From: Gnetum montanum
Taxonomy: Eukaryota; Streptophyta; Gnetopsida; Gnetales; Gnetaceae
Direction: 5' to 3'
NCBI GenBank assembly: GCA_015680685.1
Contig: MNCI01030754.1
Location: forward strand, 282,046 to 346,045
DNA: 64,000 bases
Positions within the stretch are counted from its first letter, which is position 1; every line of letters begins with the position of its first letter. The position numbers were made by a program, and so were the translations under genes. The notes under the pieces were generated by a model. That model saw only the letters and a list, made by a program, of their open reading frames with translations, was not told the origin of the DNA and made no database searches. This document shows positions 35,651 to 47,766 of the stretch, in pieces.

Positions 35651-36003
35651 AGTCATGCAACTGGTTGTAACATAGCTTCGATGATAGTGAAAATCGAAGA
35701 TAGACTGCAGAAAGATTCACACTATAGCATAATTTCCTTGACAAAGTTTATAGCATGGATTTATGCTAGATTTCTTGGCATAAATATAGTGACATATTAT
35801 AAAGAATGGCAGGTTTTAAAAGTACAATGTGATTAAGGATTACATTGGATTCAAGAAAAGAGTAGATAGTAGTTTCAACAATGCTAGTGAAAATATATTT
35901 ATGCTAGGTTTTAGGCATAAAAAAGGTCTTGAAAATTGTAGGATTGTAAATATGCTATGCTCATGAGAAATGGACACTAGGTCCTTCTTCTAGCATCAGA
36001 AAA
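35651..36003 (-). other. Leader and primer-binding site of element D
   Basis: The primer-site equivalent at 35983-35998 (minus strand TGATGCTAGAAGAAGG) aligns with TGGCGCTAGAAGGAGGG of element A and sits just left of the LTR start. No gene seen in the rest. Confidence 0.55.
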
Positions 36004-36880
36004 TGTAACAATGGGAAAAATCAGTGCTGGAGATCAAAATTTCTTGAACAAGCAATTTAACCTTGGTATCTATGAGCCTAAAAGATCCAACATACCTTTG
36101 ATGTTCTTACTAATCACCAAAGGACTTAAAACTTTGTTACTAGCCTAACATAAATGAGAAGAAAGAACGGCATATGCAAAAATGAAGATTAAATTACTAA
36201 ATCCATAAATGATGAAACCCCAATTCAGAAGAGATAGAAATAAAATAGCCAAAAAAATGACAAACTTGTATCAAATATGAAATAAGTTTAGAAGATATAG
36301 ATCTGGGTGATGATGGCCTTCCCAAAGGTTTTAAAAGCTATTAATTTGTAATCAAGATTTGCAACAAAGGCCTTAAAAGTCCCCGAATATACACTCAACC
36401 CTTACAATAGAGGCCTTAGAATTCTCTATTGGTGATCATTTGGAACTACCAATGATGTGGGGGCCTCCCGATCTCGTGACTTTGGGAATCATAGAATCAA
36501 AGGTATTCTTCAAATAGGGTTTAGGTACTTGTTGGTCTTTAGAAACACTAAGGCCTAAATACCTCCAAATAGACTCAGTGGGTATAAAACGAACTAATCA
36601 TGAGTATATGTTTGTTGTTGCAAATGTTGAAATGGTTGGGTTGTGTATAATACTATAATCAGCTATCATAAAAGAGATTCAAGTAAGTTTGCTAAATACT
36701 GTGAGTTGTTGAAGATTCTTATTTTGTTCAATCACCTAGTCTATACAATCCTTATAGGACATTACTTGTAACAAATATAATTTTGCAAAAACATTTGAAC
36801 ACAATTCAGCCAGTCTACCCCTAATTTTCCCCAGAGAGAAAGTTCCACAAGAAACCTAGAAATAGAGTGACATTCAATGG
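36004..36880 (-). repeat. 5' LTR of element D, first part
   Basis: Starts TGTAACAATGG in plus orientation, like element A (TGTAACGATGG). It is interrupted at 36880 by element E and appears to continue at 47053-47766, since the AATGG target duplication brackets E. Confidence 0.65.
36876..36880. other. Target site duplication of E, left copy
   Basis: AATGG here is repeated exactly at 47048-47052, immediately outside the TGATGAG and CTCATCA ends of E. Confidence 0.9.
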
Positions 36881-37689
36881 TGATGAGTCGCGATATTGCA
36901 TACGCAATATTTGAGCCTTCCATGCAATATCGCATAGACGATATCGCAGCCTGCCTCATTGCCTATAAATAAGAGGTGGACACACTTGGTTTGCATAATT
37001 AGTCTAAGTCCCTTACCCAAACTCTTGCCTTTTTCCCTTTCCAGAGATAGAATTATTTCTGAGTGCCCATAGTAGGAGTCATAAAGTAAATGGATCGTTA
37101 TTCGAGCATTGTGTACCTGAGCACACCTTGTGTACGACAATAAAGATGAACTTTGTGATAAACCTTGCAGCATTCAGAATATATTAATTAATGTTAATTA
37201 CTATCACTTAATGCTGTCCTTAGTTAATTAATGTTCTCTCTCTCACCCTACAACTCTCCTAAGTAAGCATACTCAGTACAATTACTTTGAGCATGCGTGT
37301 AACACTTGGTAACATAGTAATGATTAGCATTTGGTAATCCTAGTAGTGTTGCACTTGTTCAGGATTTGTATGGCAAGTGAGAACAAATGCTAGTGTTAGG
37401 ACTAGTTAAAGCATAGTTGAGTAGTTAAATCAAAATTAGTTACTTACTTATCTCTCTCCTTCCTTTGTAGCACTAGGACAGAAAAACATAAAAATTATAA
37501 AAATCATGTACCTCATGTTTACTTAACCATACAATCGTGCTATACAAGTAAGCTTGGGAAGACAACAATTGATCAACCCATCCTTGTTCCACAAAGGTGC
37601 ATAAGCACTTAGTCCTTGGAATTCGACTAGATCATGCATGTATGCTCATATTCGTATGGTTGAGAGTAGGGATACCTCACCGCTCATCA
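36881..37689 (+). repeat. 5' LTR of element E (809 bp)
   Basis: TGATGAG to CTCATCA. The first 80 bases hold inverted GCGATAT / ATATCGC words. A TATA box (TATAAAT) lies at 36964-36970. The polyA-proximal part has the GTACCTGAGCACACC block shared by both LTRs. Confidence 0.9.
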
Positions 37690-37708
37690 TTGGCGTCGTT
37701 GCCAGGGA
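37690..37708 (+). other. Primer-binding site of element E
   Basis: TTGGCGTCGTTGCCAGGGA, the best preserved of the three copies and close to the TGGCGCCGTTGCC form of the tRNA-Asp primer site. Confidence 0.85.
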
Positions 37709-37837
37709 CTTTGTTGTTTGTGCACTAATTAGAACTTAGGAAATCTTTCTCATCATTGGAACGAACCCTTAGGGTTGGTTACAAGAAAAAACAAATAGAT
37801 AATAATATATAATACATTGCACACTGAATAGACAATC

Positions 37838-39480
37838 ATGTCTTCTTCTTTGTATGAAAGCATTTCACCACCTAGGTCTAATACAGGTAACAATCGAAGG
37901 CATAGTACACATGATAATTCGTCAGTCCCTCAACAGTTTCATATGGTATAAGTTCATCCCAATGAATATGTACAGATCTTTACCTTTATCCTCCACCAGG
38001 ATGAACAACTGCATTGGAGAGATTTAGAAGGTAACATAGTGTTACCTCTTAATCGCTCTATCCCAATCAAGCTTCTTCGTGATCTCACACGAATTGGTAT
38101 GCAGCACTTACATGCAGAGTACGTGTGCATGATCATGACTTGAGAGAGTATCGACCCACGAAGGCATAGCATCAAAGGGATTTACAACAAGAGAGACATC
38201 ATGAATCCATGAAGGGAAAGTTTTCACAAAATGTCCCACATTTCCTAAGCGAAAATGAGGATGGTGAACCTGCCTCAAGTAGTCGACCACATAATGATGT
38301 TCCTCCCATTGACTTCAGTCAAGGGGTTGTGTATCAAAATCTTTACTCAACTATCCATAACCTAGATTCTAGTACTAATAGACATAAAGGGTCTGAAAAA
38401 GGAACACGAACACATGACAAAGATGGACATTCCGATCATAACTGCAATTGAGGTCGTGACTACCAAAGAGAAGGAAGCAAGCACCATTGTGGTGATGGTC
38501 CTCCTTCTTCTTTACCTTCATCATCTCCTTCACCATCTCCTTCAAGATCTAGACGTGGTCACAAAGAAAAAGGCCATGAGGATAACGGTAAGCAAAACAT
38601 GAGTCATAGACAAAATAGTCAAGAAAAGGGATGAGGGCGCTCTAGAGAAACACACCATGAAAGCAGGGAGAGTAGGGAACAACATGGCCATCATAGATGC
38701 CACAAACGAGACAATCACGATGAACCCCTACTCACTACTCGAAGTATGTTAGACATAACTAAGGCCATTAGGATCCAAAAAAGGCACCAAAAGGATAGTA
38801 GAATCAAGAGATAGTGAACAAGAAAAGAAAAAAAAAAGAGAGAAGTAAAATATGCATGTAACAAGGATAAGGGCAAAGTTGCCATCATCAAAGAGGTTTT
38901 GGATTTGGATACAAACAATGATAGTGGATGCGAGATATGCCAATATGACCATCCTAAGGGATTCTGCCCTGTAATCTCACATCTGTAGAATTCTGGGGTG
39001 TATGCACTCAACCCATGATTAAACAAAAGGCAAACACCCCGAAGGTTACCTTATCCTCAAGGTAACCCAAGGCAGCCACCAACCCTTAACATATTATCCA
39101 AGTGGAACTCCACCACAACCAATTGAATAGTATCAATAATGGTAATACCCACAATCATGGGGAATGCCACCACCATGGCAATAGTATCCTTACCAATAAC
39201 CTGACCCACATGGATATTACATGCAGAAACTAGTCTCTCCACGTGACTCTACTGGTCACGTCACTCCTCAACCTCACTACCAAGCCCGTGAGCACTATAG
39301 GACTCCTTCTCCTAGGGGTGATGTTCCATAGACATACTATCTTTCTCATCCAGCTGCACCTCTTCCATCCATATCTCCATTACCACATGCTCCAGCTATG
39401 CAGGGTGAACTCCCTGCCCAGCCATAGCAACGTAATGCTACAAGGGTTGTTAACTCTCAATCTACTGTTTGTTCTGACAG
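37838..39480 (+). pseudogene. gag of element E, core deleted
   Basis: Starts ATGTCTTCTTC as in F. The N-terminal FTFILHQDEQL block is near 37978-38010. A complete zinc knuckle CEICQYDHPKGFC lies at 38929-38967 (C-x2-C-x3-H-x4-C). Between SMLDITKA (near 38745) and the knuckle there are ~180 bases, whereas F has ~920. The missing part is the retrotransposon gag core seen in F at 54829-55383. Several stops are also present. Confidence 0.75.
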
Positions 39481-39609
39481 CTGCATGAAAAAAAGATCTT
39501 TCTTCAAAACCAACAGTTTAACCAAGCCCGGGGAACCACAAGTAGCTAATCCTTTAGATGCCTCATTACCAATCAAAACTTTAGAGCTCCCTTTAGGCTA
39601 AACACCATG

Positions 39610-40240
39610 CCCAATGCATACAGTCATGTTAACTCATGCAGTCATCGATTGGATTAAGGTCAACCATCTTCCTAAGAAATTTTTTGATGCTAGGAGTCCT
39701 CTTATATATTTACGAATCATTGGGAATGAACCATGCAAGGATCTTTTGGATTCAGGTTCCAGTGTCAACCTAATCTCTCAAGAAATGTACAAAGCCTGGG
39801 ACCTACCTCCACTAAAAATGAGTAACATTATTTAGAGTTGGTTGACTAGTCCATCACTATCCCATTAAGGCTAGTGGAGGACATTGTCACCACTGTTTGT
39901 GGGTGGTCGTATCCAGGTAACTTCCTAGTGATTCAAGTGAACAACGGTAAGGGGGACTTCCCAATCATAATGGAAAGAGCATGGCTAAGCACTATTGACG
40001 CATGCCTAGGAATCCATGATCTTTTCCTGGAAATATCAAAGAAAAATACATTTGGAAAGATTGAGAAGAAAAAATTTCCATGCATCGTATATAGTGACAC
40101 AAGGTGTAATTGCATGCAGAAGTCATGGTTTGTGCAACATTTAACATTGCATGCATGCACTCAGTGTGCACAAGTAACTAATATACAAAGATGCCTATAT
40201 GCAGCAGCCAAAAGACAAGAAGGCACCTAGTGGCTGGTAG
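39610..40240 (+). pseudogene. Aspartic protease of element E
   Basis: Frame 39614-39835 carries LLDSGSSVNLI with the intact DSG triad at 39749-39757. Frame 39874-40230 carries the C-terminal signature IIMERAWLS (ILGR-like, G to E). A stop separates them. The active site is the only intact DSG among C, E and F. Confidence 0.8.
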
Positions 40241-40380
40241 CTAATCAAGAGGGCAGTTCAATTATATGCATGGAAGCAACAGAGGGTTTGACTTATGCTT
40301 ACATCGATAGCATAAACACATTAGAGCAAGTCCATTACCAACTTCCAAGTCTTGACATTGAAAATATCAACTAGGGGAAG

Positions 40381-41505
40381 TTGGAATTCCCTAATAAGTT
40401 TAAGTATGAGCCCCTTGAGTTAAAACCATTGCCCATTGGTATGAAATACACATTTCTCAAGCATGGAAAATCGATAATTATTAATGCTAAGCTTGCTCCG
40501 CAACAAAAAGAGAGACTGCTGAAGGTAATAAAAAAATGGTTGAAAGCCTTCGCTTGGTCATATCCCAAATTAACCAAAATAGATCTTAGGATATGCCAGC
40601 ATAGAAGTTATACCGACCCCTCCATGAAGCCTCAAAAACAACCACAGAGGCAATTAAACCTAAAGCTTAAGTAAGTGGTTAAGGAAGAAATCGAACAACT
40701 TCTAAACGCTGGGTTCATATACCCCATTACTGATAGTGAATGGGTTAGTCCCTTAGTTATTGTGCCTAAAAAGGGAGGTAAATGGAGGGTGTGCATAGAT
40801 TTTAGGCTATTGAATATGGCAACATTCAAAGACCACTTTCCGTTGCCATTCATAGACCAAGTCTTAGACACCATTGCAGGGGATCGCTACTATAGTTTTT
40901 TGGATAGGTATAGTGGGTACAACCGAATACAAATAGCCCTAGAAGACCAAGCCAAGACTACGTTCACCAATCCTTGGGGAACATTGCATACAAAAAGATG
41001 TCATTTGGCTTATGCAATGCCCCTACAACATTTCAACGATTAGTTCTAAGCATATTCCAACAGCAAATAGGAAATGGTGTGGAAGTCTTCATGGATGACT
41101 TCTCCACTTATGGAGTGAACTTTGATCAAGCCTTGGACCAGTTAGAGCAAGTACTAAAGCGATGTGTAGAAATCAATTTAAGGCTCAACTAGCAAAAAAG
41201 CTATTTAATGGTCCAAGAAGGCATAGTATTAGGGCATAAGATCTCATAAATGAGGATAGAGGTAGACCCTAAAAAGATCAAAGTTATCCAAGGAATTACT
41301 CAGCAACCTGAAATTGTAAAAGATATTTGGTTATTCCTTGGACACACTGGTTACTACAGATGCTTTATTAAGAACTTTTCTGAGATTGCAAAACTATTAG
41401 TTGAACTAATGAAAAAATACATACCTTTCGAACGGACCAGGGAATGTGAACTAGCTTTCCAAACTTTAAAACATAAGCTTGTAAAAACACCCATTCTATA
41501 AGCTC
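40381..41505 (+). pseudogene. Reverse transcriptase of element E
   Basis: Frames 40381-40674, 40675-41043, 40974-41192 and 41250-41501 cover the linker, fingers, palm and thumb. Readable motifs: ICQHRSYTDPSMKP, YPITDSEWVSPLVIVPKKGG, LDRYSGYNRIQIA, FGLCNAPTTFQRL and the catalytic FMDDF box at 41088-41102. RVCIDF marks the fingers aspartate. It is broken by one frameshift near 40975-41040 and a few stops, otherwise close to full length. Confidence 0.85.
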
Positions 41506-41910
41506 CTGATTGATCCAGACCATTTCACATAATGACTAATGCACCCAACTATGCTTTAGGAGATGTACTTACATAGTTAGATGACCAAAAATGTCCTTAT
41601 TACATCTACTGTGCAAGTAGGAGTATTGTTGGTGCACAACTCAACTACACTACAACAGAGAAAGAATTAATGGTTGTAGTGTTTGCACTAGAAAAATTTA
41701 GGCACTATGTCTTGGACTATAAGGTATTCATGCACACGGATCATAGTGCAATAAGGTTCTTAATGAATAAACCAATGGTGAGCCACATCAAACGATGGCT
41801 CGTAATCTTACAAGAGTTCGATCTTATAATGATTGATTGAAAAGGCACTAAGAACATAGTTGCTGATCATTCATATCGGTTGCGATGGGACAACAAAGAG
41901 GATGAGTATC
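41506..41910 (+). pseudogene. RNase H of element E
   Basis: The block IMTNAPNYALG near 41530 has N where C and F keep the first catalytic D. LEKFRHYVLDYKVFMHTDHS near 41690-41750 keeps a later aspartate. Stops interrupt the frame. It follows RT directly. Confidence 0.75.
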
Positions 41911-42059
41911 CAATTTTTGATCATTTCCCTGATGAACTAATCTTTGTAGGTGTAGTAACTAACCAATTGACCATGGAAACAAACTAGTATAGTAGTATTC
42001 TCACCTATCTGCTTACACAACAAACACCACAAGAGTTAGACGCTAAAAAGAAACAACAG

Positions 42060-43170
42060 TTCCTTCATTGAGCCAAGTATTTTATGGAGATCAATGGGCA
42101 ACTTTATAAAGTATGTCTCGATGGTGTGTTCCCAATTTAAATAAACTACAAGTTCTCTAAGACACTCATGAGCGTCCTTGTGGGGGTCATTATTCCGAGA
42201 GATGAACAGCCCTTAAAATCCTGCTTGCAGGATATTATTGGCCTACATTGTTTTAGGATGCCCATCATTTCATCCAATCTTGTGAGCATTGTCAACATGA
42301 TGGGGGAATGGCTATTAGAATGGAGGGTCCACAATAATTGATTTAACCTTTAGAACCCTTCAACATATGGGGTATTGATTTTATGGGGCCCATTATAACA
42401 ATGTCCAATGGAAAAGCTTACATCATTGTTTTTGTTGACTACTTTACAAAATGGGTAGAAGCAACCGCTGTTAAGGATTGTACATCATCTACAGCTGCAC
42501 AATTTATTCAACAATAAGTCATAAAAGGGTTTGGTGTGCTATGTGCACTTATTTCTGATAATGGCACACATTTTATAGGTGCAACTTTTCAGAAGTTAAT
42601 GCAACGCTTAGGGGTTGAACACAAACTAACTACACCATACCATCCTCAAGCAAATGGTCAAGCCGAGGTCACCAATAGGGAGATTACAAAAATATTAACA
42701 AGAACTATTAGCAAGTATAGGCAAGATTGGAGCACCAAATTAAATGATGCTCTTTGGGCATACCACTCCACATGGAAACTCCCTATAGGCTACCTTCCCT
42801 ATGAGTTAGTGTACGGTAAACTTCCAATGCTTCCCATTCAAGAAGAACTCTGTACATTATCTATGACATGTGATCTCAACCTTGACCTTGATCTAGCATA
42901 AAAAGAATGGTTAATGATCCTTAACTTGCTAGATGAGAATCAATTAGCCACCTTGTCATCTAATGAATTGCACAAGGCCTTCAATAAATGATGTCATGAC
43001 TTGAAAATTAGGAAACTTAAATATCAACCAAGAGATAAGGTTCTGTACTAGAATCCCACACATGTGATACAACACATTAAATTTCAAACGTTATGGGAAG
43101 GACCTTATATTATTTATACAACTTTTCCTTCAAGGGCCATGATGATGTTAACATCCAACAAATCAAACCT
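42060..43170 (+). pseudogene. Integrase of element E
   Basis: Zinc site with HH at about 42250-42275 and C-x2-C near 42285. The first catalytic D sits in GIDFMGPI (about 42370), the second in SDNGTHF (about 42552), the E in QAEVTNREI (about 42660). Frame 42536-42901 is open through the core end and GKLPMLPIQ. Further C-terminal coding runs to about 43170. All three acidic residues are present; frame breaks upstream of 42536 silence it. Confidence 0.85.
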
Positions 43171-43229
43171 TTGCATGAGCTTAGAACAGCCAGTACCAAG
43201 ACTACATTGATTACTGAACAACCTTGCTC

Positions 43230-45159
43230 ATTATTTCAGATCTCCTCCTTCCAACTCAGTCGTGGGGGAGATGGCCACCAATGCTAACCATTCTAAGCCC
43301 TCAGCTCTTTTGATATTTTTTTTGTTTTACACATTTTTGTTTTACACATTTTTCAAATTTAATTATTGATTTTCTTACACCATCATTCACATTTTTTCCT
43401 ATTTCTTTGTTTGATTTACTTTCATTTGTTATACAATAAGTTCTCATGATGATGGATTGTATTATAATAATGTTGATTGTTAATGTTTGGTTTTTACCTT
43501 TGATTATTAAGATATGGTTCTTTTGATAAAACAGGCAATGAGTCCACACTGTCCATTCCTCCGTTCAACTCTATGGTCTCCCTTGGTTTTGGAACTATAC
43601 TATCCCTTTTTCTAAATAAACTTATTAATGAATTGGTGGCTTGGTATTCTTCAAACCAAGGAAGGACTCAATGGATGAAAAGGGTGTGACTTCAAGGGAA
43701 TTCGATGCACTTGTACTGGCTATTCTTTTGGGTGCTTGGATTCTTTTCATGGGTTTTCTGACATTCTGCCATTGATCAAATATTAGGAAGCTAAGTGAAT
43801 AAAAATAAGTCTTTACATGGTGTGGTTCTCACATGAAAACCCATTAAAAAAAACTAGTGAGGATTCAAAGCATACACCTTGGACATAATAAAGAAATCTA
43901 GGCTACAAGCACTAGTTATGGCACTAGAAAGACATGTTACCCATGCCTAAAGGTTCCCTCTAACTAAGGCCCTTTCTCGCTTCCTGCTTCTCCCTCTCAC
44001 TCTCCTTGGAATCGTGGTGACTCTTTGGGGAAGCATTCTTGTTGCTTCAAGGGGATGATTTGGCCACGTGTATTGATGCAAGGTCACTGAATATTGTTGG
44101 TTTGATTCTGGATTTGGAATGAGTTCTACTTAGTTATCTTAACCATAAAATACACAAGGGACTTTACAAAACCTTGCTCTTAGCATTCCATTCCATTTTC
44201 TACTCTCCGTCTTTCTTCCCATTTTTAACCTCATTGCCAATTTTATGATTAGTCTATATCCTAGTTGATGCATTTTTATTCTTTGGTAAATTCTTGTGGG
44301 TTAGTCTTTAACCATTTTTTCCAAATGTCATTCCTAGAGCCTATGGACTCTTTTGTTTGTGGGTTTGTTATGGCATGAGCCTGCTTTGGGGAGGAGCCAC
44401 TGACATTCCTTTATGGTGCAATTATTAAATTCTTCTCTTAAACGTTTCTTGCAATCAACAATTTATCATTTCATCCCAATCCATGACATACATTTTATTG
44501 GCATCACCATTGTTATTTTTCCCATTTTTCTTGTTCCTATACTTTTCCACCCTATTACTACTAAAGGTTCACTCTTATCCGTGGGGGCCCTGTCACAAAT
44601 TTTTCCATTCTACTACTTGTATCACCCCTACACATTGGGTAGTTATCTGTGATAAATGTCTAACCCAGTTTCTACCATAACCACAACCCAACCAATGCAC
44701 TTTAGATCAAGGCAAGGTATCAACTGCATTATGGTTTACTTATCCTTGCTCATTCGTGACTGTGTTGTGTATGCAAATGGTTATTACATGAACTATGGAC
44801 CAGGATAGGAGGAAGCACGTGGGATAGACTGAAGCTGGAGCATTTACATTGGGAACAAGTTTGGTTATGTGGCTATGGATAAACAATGGAAGGCATAATT
44901 GCGATGTCAGTAGCAACGCATCTCATTTTCTTTACTCTTTCTTCAAGGTATCGGATGAGGATCTGGATGTTATCTATGTACAATGTTCAGGACAAAGGGC
45001 GTGAGCACCAATGTTATAATATGTTTGTCGATCCATTCACTAAGCACTGTGAGTCTATTATTCCCTATCGCTATCAGTTCTCATTTAGTCAATAATCTCA
45101 TACCTTCCCAATATTTTGTAAGGAACTCGAGGATGAGATTTTATTCAATCATGGGGGTA
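43230..45159 (+). other. 3' noncoding block of element E, third ORF deleted
   Basis: Begins with TTTCAGATCTCCTCCTTCC and CGTGGGGGAGATGG as in C and F and stays colinear with C to about 44720. A short relic resembling the start of the C third ORF (AAATGG near 44779) is followed within ~380 bases by the sequence that precedes the C 3' LTR, so ~2.8 kb present in C is absent. The purine tract ATGGGGGTA (45151-45159) abuts the LTR. Confidence 0.65.
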
Positions 45160-47047
45160 TGATGAGTCATGATATCGCATCCATGATATCACAACCATGA
45201 TATCACGTACGCAATATTAGAGCCTTCCACGCGATATTTCGTACACAATATCTCGGCCTACCTCATTGCCTATAAACAAGAGGCAGGCGCACTTGGTTTG
45301 CATAGTTAGTCTGAATCCCTTATCCAAAATATTACCTTTTTTCCTTTCCAGAGATAGAATTATTTCTGAGTGCCCGCAATAGGAGTTATAAAGTGAATGG
45401 ATCATTATTCGAGCATTGTGTACCTGAGCACACCTTGTGTACAGCAATAAAGACGAACTTTGTGATAAACCTTGCAGCATTCAGAATAGATTAATTAATG
45501 TTAATTACTATCACTTAATTCTTTCCTTAGTTAATTAATGTTCTCTCTCTCATCCTACAACTCTCAAGAGTAAGCACACTCAGTACGATTACTTCGAGCA
45601 TGTGTGTAACACTTGGTAACCCAATAACAATTAGCATTTGGTAATCCCAGTAGTGTTACACTTGTTCAGGATGTGTACGACAAGTAAGAATGAATGTTGG
45701 TGTTAGGACTAGTTAAAGCATAGTTGAGTAGTTAAATCAAAATTAGTTACTTACTTATCTCTCTCCTCCCTTTGTAGCACTAGGATAGAAAAACATAAAA
45801 ATTATAAAAATCATGTACCTCAAGTTTACTTAACCGTACAATCATGCTATACAAGTAAGCTTGGGAAGACAATGATTGATCAACCCATCCTTGTTCCATA
45901 AAGGCGCTTAAGCACTTAGTCCTTGGAATTNNNNNNNNNNNNNNNNNNNNNNNNNNNNNNNNNNNNNNNNNNNNNNNNNNNNNNNNNNNNNNNNNNNNNN
46001 NNNNNNNNNNNNNNNNNNNNNNNNNNNNNNNNNNNNNNNNNNNNNNNNNNNNNNNNNNNNNNNNNNNNNNNNNNNNNNNNNNNNNNNNNNNNNNNNNNNN
46101 NNNNNNNNNNNNNNNNNNNNNNNNNNNNNNNNNNNNNNNNNNNNNNNNNNNNNNNNNNNNNNNNNNNNNNNNNNNNNNNNNNNNNNNNNNNNNNNNNNNN
46201 NNNNNNNNNNNNNNNNNNNNNNNNNNNNNNNNNNNNNNNNNNNNNNNNNNNNNNNNNNNNNNNNNNNNNNNNNNNNNNNNNNNNNNNNNNNNNNNNNNNN
46301 NNNNNNNNNNNNNNNNNNNNNNNNNNNNNNNNNNNNNNNNNNNNNNNNNNNNNNNNNNNNNNNNNNNNNNNNNNNNNNNNNNNNNNNNNNNNNNNNNNNN
46401 NNNNNNNNNNNNNNNNNNNNNNNNNNNNNNNNNNNNNNNNNNNNNNNNNNNNNNNNNNNNNNNNNNNNNNNNNNNNNNNNNNNNNNNNNNNNNNNNNNNN
46501 NNNNNNNNNNNNNNNNNNNNNNNNNNNNNNNNNNNNNNNNNNNNNNNNNNNNNNNNNNNNNNNNNNNNNNNNNNNNNNNNNNNNNNNNNNNNNNNNNNNN
46601 NNNNNNNNNNNNNNNNNNNNNNNNNNNNNNNNNNNNNNNNNNNNNNNNNNNNNNNNNNNNNNNNNNNNNNNNNNNNNNNNNNNNNNNNNNNNNNNNNNNN
46701 NNNNNNNNNNNNNNNNNNNNNNNNNNNNNNACAAGTGAGAATGGATGCTGGTGTTAGGACTAGTTAAAGCATAGTTGAGTAGTTAAATCAAAATTAGTTA
46801 CTTACTTATCTCTCTCCTCCCTTTGTAGCACTAGGATAGAAAAACATAAAAATTATAAAAATCATGTACCTCAAGTTTACTTAACCGTACAATCATGCTA
46901 TACAAGTAAGCTTGGGAAGACAATGATTGATCAACCCATCCTTGTTCCATAAAGGCGCTTAAGCACTTAGTCCTTGGAATTCGACCAGATCATGCATGTA
47001 CGCTCGTATTCGTATTGTTGAGCGTAGGGATACCTTGCTGCTCATCA
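45160..47047 (+). repeat. 3' LTR of element E with assembly gap
   Basis: Starts TGATGAG and ends CTCATCA. N fills 45931-46730. The 251 bases before the gap (45680-45930) recur almost identically right after it (46731-46981). Joining the copies gives ~837 bp against 809 bp for the 5' LTR, so the gap probably holds nothing real. The start has two extra ATGATATC words compared with the 5' LTR. Confidence 0.85.
45931..46730. other. Run of N (assembly gap)
   Basis: Eight hundred undetermined bases. Any open frame across it is meaningless. Confidence 0.99.
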
Positions 47048-47052
47048 AATGG
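47048..47052. other. Target site duplication of E, right copy
   Basis: AATGG, identical to 36876-36880. Confidence 0.9.
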
Positions 47053-47766
47053 ACTTAGAAAGAGAAATAAAGGAAAGTAGATTTGTGTGAAATCTCAAAT
47101 ATTTAAGTAAGATAAATTGACACGAGGAAACACTTTGCAATAAAGCTATTCCAATTCAATCTAACTACAAATTGTCCAAACCCTCTAAGCTCAACAAGTA
47201 ATTTCATAAAAACAATCTTATTATACTACCAAAAATCGTTGTGTAAATGACAAAGTACGAGTTTATATTTTGGCTAGTTAATAGTTGTCAAAGATTTCAT
47301 TCAACAAAGCCTTAAAAAATTTGACAATTTTAGGATTGAAATACCAAGGCAATACACTTTAAAATAATGAAGCTATTTTAATCATCTCAAAATACCAAAG
47401 ATGTTCCTAAATTCTCTATGCTTAAAACAGGTAATTTCATTAAGACATTACTATTAAATTGCTCTTGAGGTTTTTAACAACATAAGCTCTTCTATGGATA
47501 ATCTTAATAGGAGTCTAATATTATGCAAAATCATAGTTATAAAACCAACCTAGAGAAAAATCCAAAAATTAAATGCCAAACACGACACTATCTAAACCAT
47601 TAGCTAAGTAATTAAAAAAATGGGAAGAAATGGACTCATAGGATTAAAACAAAGTAGCCAAATTCATGTCTTTAGCAAGACATCTTACAAATAATATTCA
47701 ATTATCTTTTTCAAAAATCTCCCTAAAATCTTCTCTAAAATCTTCCTTTGAAGGTCCTTTTATAGT
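47053..47766 (-). repeat. 5' LTR of element D, second part
   Basis: AT-rich sequence continuing the D LTR beyond E. On the minus strand CTATAAAAGG (47765-47756) is a strong TATA box at the end of this part. U3 would follow to the right but is interrupted at 47767 by GC-rich LINE sequence. Confidence 0.5.

Larger units (their letters stand above)
36881..47047 (+). mobile_element. Element E: Athila-like Ty3 retrotransposon
   Basis: Complete insertion bounded by TGATGAG...CTCATCA LTRs and a perfect AATGG duplication. Order: LTR, primer site, truncated gag, protease, RT, RNase H, integrase, 3' noncoding block, LTR. Compared with F and C it lacks ~740 bases of gag core and the whole third ORF. 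It has the longest surviving pol frames of the three and is inserted in the LTR of D. The 3' LTR contains an 800-base run of N flanked by duplicated sequence. Confidence 0.9.
27939..47766 (-). mobile_element. Element D: minus-strand Ty3 element split by E
   Basis: Minus-strand order is LTR (47766-47053 and 36880-36004), primer site, minisatellite leader, 1-kb tandem array, gag, protease. It is related to A by its primer site, LTR start and protease signature. Its pol is cut at the border with the LTR of B at 27938. No second LTR is in the window. Confidence 0.65.

Noticed and set aside
45916-46738. Two frames of ~270 codons
   Set aside because: They run through undetermined bases.
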